Source: Actinoplanes sichuanensis
GTDB lineage: Bacteria > Actinomycetota > Actinomycetes > Mycobacteriales > Micromonosporaceae
Assembly: GCF_033097365.1 (NCBI RefSeq)
Contig: NZ_AP028461.1
Span: forward strand, 7,750,001 to 7,814,000
DNA length: 64,000 nucleotides
Reading direction: 5' to 3'
The position numbers and the translations under genes were made by a program. A model generated the notes under the pieces. It ran no database searches. It saw only the letters and a list, made by a program, of their open reading frames with translations, and had not been told where the DNA came from. Position 1 is the stretch's first letter, and every line of letters starts with the position of its first letter. This document shows positions 38,835 through 46,823 of this stretch, one piece after another.

Positions 38835-38860
38835 CCTGGCGCCGGGGAAGAGGCGCCAGG
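38835..38860 (-). other. Hairpin between mraZ and rsmH
   Basis: A perfect 9-bp stem (CCTGGCGCC / GGCGCCAGG) encloses an 8-nt loop in the 202-bp gap between mraZ and rsmH. There is no T-tract. It may act as a partial terminator, setting mraZ apart from the rest of the cluster. The rest of the gap has no gene. Confidence 0.4.
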
Positions 38861-38939
38861 AGCGGGAGCGGCTGGAGATCTCGCGTTACGGCGGCAGTGG
38901 CGTCCGGGCCGAGACCAGCGGCCCTTCCGAGTGCCACGC

Positions 38940-39371
38940 CTACAGTCCGCCGGGCAGCACCCCCTCCTCGATGTCGGCGAACTCTTCCTCGCTCGCCGAG
39001 AGGTAGTCATCCCAGGCCTGCTTGTCCCAGACCTCGACCCGGGTGCTCGCACCGATCACCACGAGATCCCGACCAAGACTGGCATACTCCCGCAAATGGG
39101 CCGGAATCGTCACCCGGCCCTGCTTGTCGGGAACCTCGTCGTGCGCGCTCGCGAAGAAGACCCGGCTATACGCCCGGGCCGCCTTGTTCGTGACCGGTGT
39201 CTCGCGCAGCTGACCGGCGATGCGCTGGAACTCCGGCATCGGGAACACGTAAAGACAGCGCTCCTGCCCCTTCGTGATCACGACACCTCCCGCCAGCTCA
39301 TCACGGAACTTCGCCGGGAGGATCAGCCGGCCCTTCTCGTCCAGGCGCGGGGTGTGTGTGCCGAGGAACAT
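38940..39371 (-). CDS. mraZ: Transcriptional regulator MraZ
   Basis: This 143-residue protein carries two AbrB-like MraZ repeats: [25 protein letters not shown] and [26 protein letters not shown], each with the conserved D-x-x-G-R-x-x-x-P core. MraZ forms rings and binds direct repeats at its own promoter to repress the division cluster. I start at 39371 because AAGGGGTGGGGG lies just upstream and homologues begin M-F-L-G. A matching four-repeat operator lies about 100 bp upstream. Confidence 0.95.
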   Translation of the reverse strand: MFLGTHTPRLDEKGRLILPAKFRDELAGGVVITKGQERCLYVFPMPEFQRIAGQLRETPVTNKAARAYSRVFFASAHDEVPDKQGRVTIPAHLREYASLGRDLVVIGASTRVEVWDKQAWDDYLSASEEEFADIEEGVLPGGL

Positions 39372-39469
39372 CGGCCCCCACCCCTTTGCCGTGGCGGCCG
39401 CCCCATCGCGGAGGGAGCGGATCACCTGTCAACTCGGGCCGGCAGGTCCGGCGTCGCTCCTCCGCCCTG

Positions 39470-39503
39470 CCACTGCGCCCCACTCTACTCCACTTCCCTC
39501 CAC
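39470..39503 (-). promoter_or_regulatory. MraZ box: four GTGG repeats at 10-bp spacing
   Basis: On the mraZ coding strand GTGG occurs exactly every 10 bp at four positions (complement CCAC at 39470, 39480, 39490, 39500), each preceded by A or G. Known MraZ operators are direct GTGG/TGGG-containing repeats with 10-bp period, so MraZ subunits sit on one DNA face. A TAGAGT -10-like hexamer falls inside the array, which would let MraZ block RNA polymerase. Confidence 0.8.
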
Positions 39504-39764
39504 CTGCAACCCAAAAGCCAACCCTCACGAGCCGTTCTCACGGACGTAATCCCAGTTCACAGGCGGTGGGCCGGAGTGGAGGGGGTGACCATGATCAACA
39601 GGGTCTTGTTTCCGACATCGAGGCCTTCGGGTCGAAAAGCGCCCGCCGAAATGCCCTCCCACGCCCGATTCCGTGGTCGTCGACACACCACGGGGAGGAA
39701 AGTGGGGAGCCCGCCGGGAGGAAAGTGGAGGGACCGGTGGGGTCCACATCGCCCGGACACAGCA

Positions 39765-39812
39765 GACGCCCGTGGGGCGTGACCCGGATCCGGGTCACGC
39801 CCCACGGGCGTC
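39765..39812. terminator. 48-bp perfect palindrome (putative bidirectional terminator)
   Basis: Two 22-bp arms are exact complements around a central GATC; the arm begins GACGCCCGTGGGGCG and ends GTGACCCG. It lies between the end of the NlpC/P60 gene (39997) and the mraZ promoter. Neither side has a T-tract, which is common for high-GC terminators. A perfect palindrome this long could also bind a dimeric protein. Confidence 0.6.
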
Positions 39813-39996
39813 ATTGCTATTCCTTACTTACTGGCGCCGCTGCGCGACAAACTTACTTACGCCGCTGCGCGACACCCCTCGTCGGCGCTGCCGCGCGACC
39901 TGTCGGGGTCACCCCGCGACACCGATCGGCCTCATCGTGCGGCTCCGGCGTCGCACCGGCCGGCGTCTCTGACGAGCCACCGCCTGCACGACCGCG
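39813..39996. repeat. Short imperfect direct repeats after the NlpC/P60 gene
   Basis: The sequence CTTACTTA followed by CGCCGCTGCGCGACA occurs twice (about 39823-39848 and 39852-39873), with a third degenerate copy of the GC part near 39884. No gene is seen. Between the palindrome and the MraZ box, at 39693-39728, GGAGGAAAGTGG also occurs twice, 23 bp apart, on the plus strand. Confidence 0.5.
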
Positions 39997-40809
39997 TCAG
40001 GCGACCAGACGGCGCACGACGTAGTTGTTGTTCCAGATCTTGTGCAGGCCGACCCGGGCTCCGGTGTGGGGCGAGTCGTAGACGTAACCGTTACCGGCGT
40101 AGATGCCGGCGTGGTACCCGTACGACCCGTTCCGGAAGACGATCAGGTCACCGATCTGCTTCTTGCTCTTCGCGACGGCGGTGCCGTACTTCTGCTGCGA
40201 GTTCGCCTTGTGCGGCAGGCTCTTGCCGGCCGCCTTCTTGTAGACGTACTTGGTGAAGCCCGAGCAGTCGAAGCGCTTGGGACCGGAGGCGCCGTACTTG
40301 TACAGCGCACCCTTGTGGGTCTTGGCCTCGGCCAGCACCTTCGCACCGCTGGCCTTGACCGTCACCTTGAAACTGCCGGTGCCCCGCTGGTTGTAGCCGG
40401 TGCCGGTGAAGAGGGTCCGGACCCAGACGGTCTTGGTCGGCTTGGCGGTCAGCGACACCACGCCGTTCTTGACGGTGGCCGTGTCCCAGGTGCGCCAGGC
40501 GCCGTTGGAGTAACCCTGGAGACGAACCGTCCCCTTGGCGACCTGGTGGGTGGTGGGATCGATCACCTTGGCGGTGACCTTGAGGGTGGAACCCCACTTG
40601 AGGGTCCGGGCGCTGCTGGCCCAGATCGAAGGTGTGACCTTCGGTACCGCCGCCGAGGCGGCGACCTGGGTGACAGCGGGGGTCGTGGCGGCCGCCGCGG
40701 GGGACGCGGCGATCAGCTGCCCGGCACAGAGGCAGAGACCCAGGGACAGTGCGACGGTTCCGGTGCCGATGGACGCGCGGCGGCGCCGGCTCGAACTGTG
40801 TTCGTGCAC
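39997..40809 (-). CDS. Secreted NlpC/P60 peptidoglycan hydrolase
   Basis: This 270-residue protein has a signal peptide (1-41; Arg-rich start, then IGTGTVALSLGLCLCAGQLIAA, cleavage after SPAAA). A beta-rich Ig-like domain spans ~55-155 (LKWGSTLKVTAKVIDPTTHQVAKG). The C-terminal NlpC/P60 domain has Cys182 (RFDCSGFTKYVY), His233 (YHAGIYAG) and a third polar residue, likely His248. Such enzymes cut the D-Glu/diaminopimelate bond. The GTG at 40809 is used because the frame upstream is the riboswitch. Control by c-di-AMP links it to wall stress and spore or resuscitation genes in actinobacteria. Confidence 0.92.
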   Translation of the reverse strand: MHEHSSSRRRRASIGTGTVALSLGLCLCAGQLIAASPAAAATTPAVTQVAASAAVPKVTPSIWASSARTLKWGSTLKVTAKVIDPTTHQVAKGTVRLQGYSNGAWRTWDTATVKNGVVSLTAKPTKTVWVRTLFTGTGYNQRGTGSFKVTVKASGAKVLAEAKTHKGALYKYGASGPKRFDCSGFTKYVYKKAAGKSLPHKANSQQKYGTAVAKSKKQIGDLIVFRNGSYGYHAGIYAGNGYVYDSPHTGARVGLHKIWNNNYVVRRLVA

Positions 40810-40829
40810 GGTAGAGAGATCCCTCCGGC

Positions 40830-41010
40830 ACGCCTGCGAGGTTAGCTGTCGGGTTCGGGCGGGAAGGTGTGCCCGGCCGCGGGTGGGCGGCTTCACCCCA
40901 AGGTCTCCCCGGTGCACCGGCCGAAGCCGTGTGGCGCGGGAGAAGACCGGTAATGGGTCCCCCGTCCCTGCCCCCGAATGCCTTGTCTGGTGTGGCTCAA
41001 CTGCGGTGTC
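40830..41010 (-). ncRNA. c-di-AMP riboswitch (ydaO/yuaA class)
   Basis: Read on the minus strand, this leader contains the conserved blocks of ydaO-type riboswitches in order: GACGGGGGACCCAT, CCTTGGGGTGAAGCC, and the 3' hallmark CCCGACAGCTAACCTCGCAG followed by GCG. The last block ends 20 nt before the GTG of the NlpC/P60 gene. The class binds cyclic di-AMP and usually turns expression off. The 5' boundary is approximate. Confidence 0.9.
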
Positions 41011-41198
41011 GCACCGTCCGGCCCGGGGCAGGGCTCGGCGTGAACCGATCCGGTGCGGCCGGCGAGCGGAGTGCGTCCGGCTGATCCTTGGTACCCGAGT
41101 CCGACCATGATCGTCAGCGTGGGGGTGATCACGGTGTGTGATTGGCACACTTGTCGGTGTCCACTTTGTTACCGACGCGAGACATATGCGCCCACATT

Positions 41199-41218
41199 GA
41201 GTAGTGCCACAGCTACTC
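41199..41218. promoter_or_regulatory. Inverted repeat in the nlpC-murT divergent region
   Basis: GAGTAG and CTACTC flank an 8-bp spacer. It lies upstream of both the riboswitch-controlled hydrolase transcript and murT, so it could be a shared operator. No other gene is seen in the 566-bp region 40810-41375 besides the riboswitch. Confidence 0.35.
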
Positions 41219-41324
41219 ACCGTTGATGGTTACGGGTGAAACAGAACACATAAATAGTCCCGTCACCAACGGGGTAAGCGTCCGAAAAGCCCGGACCGGG
41301 GAAAACACCGGCCACACCGTGATC

Positions 41325-41352
41325 TTGACGGTCTGGCAACGCGTCGTAACGT
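41325..41352 (+). promoter_or_regulatory. Candidate murT-gatD promoter
   Basis: TTGACG (41325-41330) and TAACGT (41347-41352) are separated by 16 bp, close to the main sigma-factor pattern. The predicted transcript start is about 17 nt before the GTG of murT, leaving a very short leader without a clear ribosome binding site. Confidence 0.5.
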
Positions 41353-41375
41353 TCGAGTCCGGTACCCTCGCTGGC

Positions 41376-42608
41376 GTGACGGACGGAATGCCTCTCATCG
41401 CCAAGGTCGCGACCTCCGTGTCGAAGACCGCGGCGGCGCTCTCCAGGGCCGCGGGCCGCGGCGACGGTTCGGTGATCGGCGGCTGGATCGGCCTCAAGAT
41501 CGACCCCGACCTCCTGACCCACCTCGCGGCCGGCCGCGCCGTCGCGCTGGTCTCCGGGACCAACGGCAAGACCACCACGACCCGCCTCACCGCGGCCGCC
41601 GTCGGTGTCCTGGGCCGGGTCGCCACCAACTCGTTCGGCGCCAACATGCCGACCGGTCACACCTCCGCGCTGGCCAAGGAGGGGCACACCCCGTTCGCGG
41701 TCCTCGAGGTCGACGAGCACTACCTGGCCCAGGTCATCGACCAGACCCGGCCCAAGGTGGTGGCGCTGCTCAACCTCTCCCGCGACCAGCTCGACCGGGC
41801 GAAGGAGGTGGCGATGATGGCCGAGTTGTGGAAGAAGGCACTCGCCGACCACCCCGAGATCCGCGTGGTCGCCAACTCCGACGACCCGATGGTGGTCTGG
41901 GCGGCCTCCGGCAGCCAGCAGATCACCTGGTTCAGCGCCGGCCAGCGCTGGCTCGACGACTCGTTCGTCTGCCCGCAGAGCGGCCACCCGATCGAGCGTC
42001 AGCAGGGCGACTGGTGGTGCACCGGCTGCCCGCTGCGCCGCCCGCGCCCGCAGTGGGTCGTCGAGGACGAGGGCGTGATCGACCCACGCGGTGACTGGCA
42101 CCTGGTCAAGCTGCAGCTCCCCGGCCGGGTCAACATCGGCAACGCGGCCACCGCGCTGGCCGTGGCGGCCGAGTTCGGGGTCCGGCCGATCGAGGCCCTG
42201 CCCCGGCTGTCCCGGGTCGCGTCGATCGCCGGCCGCTACGCCCAGGTCGACCGGGACGGCCGCAACATCCGGCTGCTGCTCGCGAAGAACCCGGCGAGCT
42301 GGCTGGAGGCCTTCGACATGGCCGACCAGGCGCCGACCCTGCTCTCGATCAACGCGCGCGACCCCGACGGGCTCGACACGTCCTGGCTCTACGACGTCGA
42401 CTTCTCGCCCCTGCGGGACCGTCCGGTGCTGATCACCGGTGACCGGGCGTATGACCTGGCCGTCCGCCTCCAGGTGAACCAGGTGCAGTTCAAGCACGTA
42501 CAGACTTTCGACGAGGCGCTGCGGTCGGTGCCGCCCGGCCGCCTCGAAGTGATCGCCAACTACACGGCGTTCCAGGACATCCGAGCGGAGTTGGACCGTG
42601 TCAACTGA
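41376..42608 (+). CDS. murT: Lipid II isoglutaminyl synthase subunit MurT
   Basis: This 410-residue Mur-ligase-like protein works with GatD to amidate D-Glu of lipid II to D-isoglutamine. P-loop: SGTNGKTTTT (60-69). LEVDEHYL and NLSRDQLDR follow, then the characteristic inserted zinc ribbon and the C-terminal DUF1727 domain. The ribbon is unusual: C199-P-Q-S-G-H204 and C215-T-G-C218, so one of the four expected cysteines is Ser202. It is not MurD, despite the missing murD in the cluster: the zinc ribbon and GatD partner define MurT. Start is the GTG at 41376 or the ATG at 41388. Confidence 0.95.
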   Translation: MTDGMPLIAKVATSVSKTAAALSRAAGRGDGSVIGGWIGLKIDPDLLTHLAAGRAVALVSGTNGKTTTTRLTAAAVGVLGRVATNSFGANMPTGHTSALAKEGHTPFAVLEVDEHYLAQVIDQTRPKVVALLNLSRDQLDRAKEVAMMAELWKKALADHPEIRVVANSDDPMVVWAASGSQQITWFSAGQRWLDDSFVCPQSGHPIERQQGDWWCTGCPLRRPRPQWVVEDEGVIDPRGDWHLVKLQLPGRVNIGNAATALAVAAEFGVRPIEALPRLSRVASIAGRYAQVDRDGRNIRLLLAKNPASWLEAFDMADQAPTLLSINARDPDGLDTSWLYDVDFSPLRDRPVLITGDRAYDLAVRLQVNQVQFKHVQTFDEALRSVPPGRLEVIANYTAFQDIRAELDRVN

Positions 42609-43311
42609 GGCCCTGCGGATCGTGTGGATCTACCCCGATCTGCTCTCGACCTATGGCGACCGCGGCAACATGCTGATCCTCGCCCGCCGGGCCGCCGACC
42701 GCGGCATCCCGGCCGAGACCTACGAGGTCCGCTCCGACCAGCGGATGCCCAACGGCGCCGACATCTACCTGATCGGCGGCGGTGAGGACGGCCCGCAGGC
42801 CCTCGCCGCCCAGCGCCTCCTCGCCGACGGCGGCCTCCACCAGGCCGTCTCCCAGGGCGCCGCGGTCCTCTCCATCTGCGCCGGTTACCAACTCCTCGGC
42901 CACTCGTTCTTTGCCAAGGGAGCCAAGTGCGCCGGGCTGGGACTGCTGGACATCTCCTCCGACCGGGGCGAGACCCGGGCGGTCGGTGAACTGCGCGGCG
43001 AGGTCGACCCACGGCTCGGGCTGCCCGCGCTGACCGGATTCGAGAACCACGGAGGGCGTACACATCTGGGCGCCCACGCCGCACCGCTGGCCCGGGTGAC
43101 CGCCGGCATCGGCAACGACGGCCAGACCGAGGGCGCCTGGGCGGGAAAGATCCTCGGCACCTACTCGCACGGCCCGGCGCTCGCCCGCAACCCGGCGATA
43201 GCCGATCTGCTACTGCGATGGGCGACCGGCGCGGATAGGCTTGCGCCTCTTGACGACACCTGGGCCGACCGGCTCCGGTCCGAACGGCTCGCCGCGGCAA
43301 GCCCGGCATGA
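42598..43311 (+). CDS. gatD: Lipid II isoglutaminyl synthase glutaminase subunit GatD
   Basis: This 237-residue class I glutamine amidotransferase (CobB/CobQ-like) supplies ammonia to MurT. Cys94 is in LSICAGYQLLG and His191 in YSHGPALARNP; there is no Glu of the usual triad, as in other GatD proteins. YPDLLSTYGDRGNM is a typical N-terminus. It overlaps murT by 11 bp, starting at a GTG. Confidence 0.95.
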   Translation: MSTEALRIVWIYPDLLSTYGDRGNMLILARRAADRGIPAETYEVRSDQRMPNGADIYLIGGGEDGPQALAAQRLLADGGLHQAVSQGAAVLSICAGYQLLGHSFFAKGAKCAGLGLLDISSDRGETRAVGELRGEVDPRLGLPALTGFENHGGRTHLGAHAAPLARVTAGIGNDGQTEGAWAGKILGTYSHGPALARNPAIADLLLRWATGADRLAPLDDTWADRLRSERLAAASPA

Positions 43312-43363
43312 CCCTTCCATAGACCTTGTCCATAACCGACGACAGTTGGGGCGGTAGGCCTGC

Positions 43364-44089
43364 ATGACCGACAACCTGATCGCCCCGCGGGGCACCGAGA
43401 CCGCGGACCCTCAGGCAGTTGAGCACGCCGGCCCCACCACCGGGTGGAGGCGTCGTTTAGCCCGATTCGCCCTGCTTGTCGTCGGGGTGGCCGCCCTCGC
43501 GGGCGTCTCGGCGCTGCTCCCGCTCCGGGAGATCGCCGAGACGCTGTCGGCGATGGGCCCGAGCGCTGCCGTCGCGGTCGCGGTCCTCGGCGGCATGCTG
43601 CTGTCGGTGCTGGTCCCGCGTACCCTCATCACGATGACCTGCGGCGCCCTCCTGGGCGCCGTGACCGGAGGCGCCGCCGCCCTGGCCGCCGCGGTGATCG
43701 CCGCCGTCGCCACCTACTACGCGGGCCGGTGGGCCGGCCGGGGCGCCATGCAGGCCCGGGCGGGCAGCCGCCTGGCCCGCCTGGACGGCTGGCTCAACCG
43801 CCGCGGCCTGGCCGCCGTCCTGCTGGTCCGTTTCCTCCCGCTGGCCCCGTTCGGCCTGGTCGGCTACGCCTACGGCACGACCAGCGTCTGCCGCAAGCGC
43901 TACCTACTCGGCACCACGATCGCCGCCATCCCGTCCACGGTCACCTACGCCATCATCGGCGCCGCCGTGGCCGCTCCCGGCGACATGAACCTACTGACCC
44001 TGGCGCCGGCCGCGTTCAGCTTCGTCCTCTCCACCGCGATCATCCTCCGCTGGCGGCACACCGCCCGCCGAGCAGCCACCCCCGCCTGA
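43364..44089 (+). CDS. TVP38/TMEM64-family (VTT domain) membrane protein
   Basis: This 241-residue protein has about six hydrophobic segments. It contains the VTT signature: a first half ending LVPRTLITMTCGALLGAVTGGAAALAA, and RFLPLAPFGLVGYAYGTTSV in the second. DedA/VTT proteins are linked to lipid scrambling or membrane homeostasis in bacteria; no substrate can be assigned. It is 52 bp downstream of gatD and may be cotranscribed. Confidence 0.88.
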   Translation: MTDNLIAPRGTETADPQAVEHAGPTTGWRRRLARFALLVVGVAALAGVSALLPLREIAETLSAMGPSAAVAVAVLGGMLLSVLVPRTLITMTCGALLGAVTGGAAALAAAVIAAVATYYAGRWAGRGAMQARAGSRLARLDGWLNRRGLAAVLLVRFLPLAPFGLVGYAYGTTSVCRKRYLLGTTIAAIPSTVTYAIIGAAVAAPGDMNLLTLAPAAFSFVLSTAIILRWRHTARRAATPA

Positions 44090-45504
44090 CCGCAACTCCC
44101 CTTCGGCCGACATGCGCCCTCCGGGTCACTCGGCCTCCCCTCCGGCCCACATCCGCGCTCCGGGCCCCACCGGCCTACATCCGCGCTCGGGCAGATCCGC
44201 GCCTCCGGCTCTCATCCGCGCTCCGGGCCGTTCCGCCGTCTCGGCCTCCGGGCCCGCCGTCTCGGCCTCCGGGCCCGCCGTCTCGGCCTCCGGGCCCGCC
44301 GTCTCGGCCTTCCGGGCCCGCCCTCGCGCCCCCTCCGGGCCGCTCCGCCTTTCCCGGACGCGACGCCATCGGCCCTTGCGACCGAAAGCGGCATATCGCC
44401 GCGATTCACCCGGAAAATCCGCCCTTCTGGTACGAGCCACCCCCACCCAACCGCAACATCCCCCGTTCCGGGCGGTCCACGCGACGCACCCCCGACACAA
44501 GACCAGAACGCGACCGCCGGGCTGGTTGCCCACTCACCGGACCCACTCCTCCACGACCAGCCCGGTCATGATCCACACCCCGCGGACCGGCCGGCCGAGG
44601 ACGTTGACACAACGCACCACGCAGATGGCCCGCACCACCCGCAGCGGGCCTTCCAGTTCACGTGAGCCAGAAGTGGATCACGCTCCCTTCAACAGCAGAT
44701 CTGGCCCTCCGGCTACGGGCACCGCCCCACCCAGCAAATCCCCGCACCTTCCGCCACAGACACCGCCCCACAGCAATTCGCACCTCCCGCCAGAGGCCGC
44801 CCCACGCAGCGAATCCGGCACCGATAGCCGTCGGCATCGCCGTCGGTGTGCGTGGGTCATCGTTGTAGAGGCGCCTTCGGGGAGGCCCGCCGACTGTCGC
44901 CGAAGTCGTCCTATCAAGGCCTGGCTGCCTGGCCGAGAGCAGGAAAGTCAACGAACGCGTCAGGCCACGGTCCACCACCGGACACCGGTCGAACCGACGT
45001 GCCCCGGGCCGGTAACGCGCCCACCCGAACACCCGGCTATGCGGTCAGATGACCAAGCCTGGAGACCGACGAAGACGCTGCGCAGCCCCGGCACTATCAA
45101 GCCTATATATCGACGAAGACGCATGCGCCGCCTCGGCGGTGCAGAGGAGATGTTAGAACGGCCCGGAAGCGTCAACAGCGTGCCGACGGACGATCAACCA
45201 ACGACCGGAAGCAACCCTGCCGTGCCGCGGGCCGATCATCGCGACAACGAAACAGCGACGCCGCGCCACCCGCCGATCAACCGCCCGACGAAGCAGCCAG
45301 TGCAGTCGCACGGCCGACCAACGGCCAGCAGCCGCGCCGCCGGATGATCAACCGGTCGCTTTCAGCCGCACGATCAACTGGCGTGCTCGTCGGCGTGACG
45401 TGGGTTGCGGTTCAAGCGGCCGGTGGCGGGCAACGCCTTCGGAAGCCACTACGGGAGAGGCCGGCACGTGCGGTCGCCCGATCGTTGGCTGTGGGGGTCG
45501 GGGG
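44090..45504. other. 1.4-kb repeat-rich region without a supportable gene
   Basis: Several repeat families lie here. A CATCCGCGCTCCGGGCC-type motif recurs at 44140-44225; 21-bp tandem repeats follow at 44233-44317. A degenerate ~36-42 bp repeat (CACCGCCCCACxxAGCAAxTC...GCACCTxCCGCCA) spans about 44725-44825, and a 32-bp near-duplicate is at 45052-45083 and 45096-45128 (shared core CGACGAAGACGC). Open frames exist on both strands, but they translate these repeats and have no start signals or recognisable domains. It may be decayed coding DNA. Confidence 0.65.
44233..44317. repeat. 21-bp tandem repeat, four copies
   Basis: Four consecutive units of CCGCCGTCTCGGCCTCCGGGC start at 44233, 44254, 44275 and 44296; the last has one inserted T. 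The 21-bp length keeps frame and would encode a 7-residue repeat (PAVSASG), but no real gene surrounds it. Confidence 0.85.
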
Positions 45505-46758
45505 TCAGAGGGTGGCCAGGTCGGTGAAGTAGGCCGGGTAGGTCTTCGCGACGCAGGCCGGGTCGGCGATCTCGATCCCCGGGGTGCGCAGGCCGATCAG
45601 GGAGAGGCTCATCGCCATCCGGTGGTCGTCGTAGGTGGCGAAACGCGTCGGCTGCGGGAGTCCCGGATGGATGGTGAAGCCGTCGGTGTCCTCGACGGCG
45701 TTGATTCCGGCTCGGCGGAGCTCGGTGACGATGGCGCCGATCCGGTCGGTCTCCTTGCCGCGGATGAAGCCGATGCCACGGACCCGGGTCGGGGAATCGG
45801 CGAAGACGGCGACGGCGGCCAGGGTCTGCGCCGTGTCGGAGATGTCAGCCATGTCCACATCCACACCGTGCAGGCGGCCGGTGGCACGGACGGTCATCGA
45901 ATCAGCGGTACGGCTCACCGAAACCCCCATCCGTTCCAGGACGTCGGCGAACCGTACATCTCCTTGAAGGCTCTCCGCGCCCAGACCGGAAACGGTGACC
46001 CGACCGCCTGTGATGGCCGCCGCACCGAGGAAATACGACGCCGCGCTGGCGTCCGGCTCGATCGCGTAGCGGGCGGGCCGGTAGGCGCCGGCGGGAACCC
46101 TCAGACCGTCGACGGTGACGCCGAACGCCGCCATCACCGCCTTGGTCATCTCCACGTAGGGCACCGAGACCAGCGGCGACGTCAGCGAGACGGCCAGCCC
46201 GCGCGCCATCAGCGGCCCGGCCATCAGCAGCCCGGACAGGAACTGGCTGGAGATATGCCCGCTCACCTCGACCGGCCCGCCGTCGGCCGGACCGGTGACG
46301 GCGGCCGGCAGGAACCCGGGCGCGCCCAACTCCTCGACCGCGGCGCCGATCTGCCGCAGCGCGTCGAGGACCGGCCCGAACGGCCGGGCCCGGAGCTGCT
46401 CGGTGCCGTCGACGACGGTCCGCCCGTGCAGGAGCGCCGCCGCGGGCAGGACGAAGCGGGAGGTGGTCCCGGACTGGCGGGCGTCGATCGTGCCGGCGCC
46501 ACCCACGGCGACCGGGTCGATGCCGGTCACGGTGACCGTGCACGCCTGCTCGTCGGTGACGACGGTGGCGCCGAGCGCCTCGACGGCGCCCAGCATGGCG
46601 CGGGTGTCGTCGGCGAAGAGCACCCCGGTGAGCGTGGACGTGCCGGGGGCGAGGGCGGCGCAGAGCAGCGCCCGGTTGGTGATGCTCTTGGAGCCGGGCG
46701 GCCGGACGGTCGCGTCGACGGGCGTGGTGAGCGGTTCGACGGCGAGCACGTCAGGCAT
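45505..46758 (-). CDS. aroA: 3-phosphoshikimate 1-carboxyvinyltransferase (EPSP synthase)
   Basis: This 417-residue shikimate-pathway enzyme joins PEP and shikimate 3-phosphate. PPGSKSITNRALLCAAL is the N-terminal S3P-binding motif; RQSGTTSRFVLPAAAL and RGKETDRIGAIVTELRRAG, with its conserved Lys/Glu, are present. The start at 46758 (PDVLAVEPLTTPV) is chosen because the longer frame covers a terminator and leuS. It lies after a strong hairpin and is likely a separate transcript or read-through product. Confidence 0.96.
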   Translation of the reverse strand: MPDVLAVEPLTTPVDATVRPPGSKSITNRALLCAALAPGTSTLTGVLFADDTRAMLGAVEALGATVVTDEQACTVTVTGIDPVAVGGAGTIDARQSGTTSRFVLPAAALLHGRTVVDGTEQLRARPFGPVLDALRQIGAAVEELGAPGFLPAAVTGPADGGPVEVSGHISSQFLSGLLMAGPLMARGLAVSLTSPLVSVPYVEMTKAVMAAFGVTVDGLRVPAGAYRPARYAIEPDASAASYFLGAAAITGGRVTVSGLGAESLQGDVRFADVLERMGVSVSRTADSMTVRATGRLHGVDVDMADISDTAQTLAAVAVFADSPTRVRGIGFIRGKETDRIGAIVTELRRAGINAVEDTDGFTIHPGLPQPTRFATYDDHRMAMSLSLIGLRTPGIEIADPACVAKTYPAYFTDLATL

Positions 46759-46777
46759 GCCCTGATTCAAACAGGCG

Positions 46778-46812
46778 AACGGCCCGCCCTTGGCAGGCGC
46801 GGGCGGGCCGTT
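46778..46812 (-). terminator. Strong hairpin between leuS and aroA
   Basis: A perfect 12-bp stem (AACGGCCCGCCC / GGGCGGGCCGTT) with an 11-nt loop begins 12 bp after the leuS stop. On the minus strand it is followed by CGCCTGTTTG, so a weak T-tract. It likely ends most leuS transcripts before aroA. Confidence 0.75.
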
Positions 46813-46823
46813 CCAACAAATGG

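Noticed and set aside
39557..39814. Small minus-strand frames upstream of mraZ
   Set aside because: They run through the 48-bp palindrome and direct repeats and have no homology I recognise.
40810..41220. N-terminal extension of the NlpC/P60 protein
   Set aside because: The upstream frame is the riboswitch RNA. A proper signal peptide begins at the GTG at 40809.
41376..42608. The missing murD
   Set aside because: It has the Mur ligase P-loop, but also a zinc ribbon, a DUF1727 end and a GatD partner, so it is MurT.
44233..44317. Possible CRISPR array
   Set aside because: Units are contiguous 21-bp repeats without unique spacers, and no cas gene is nearby.
44658..45032. 124-residue minus-strand frame in the repeat region
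   Set aside because: It overlaps the degenerate repeats and is dominated by Arg, Gly and Trp; likely a shadow of composition.
44112..45347. 411-residue plus-strand frame downstream of the VTT gene
   Set aside because: It translates simple tandem repeats (PAVSASG and similar), then Arg/Pro/Thr-rich sequence. No start signal or domain.
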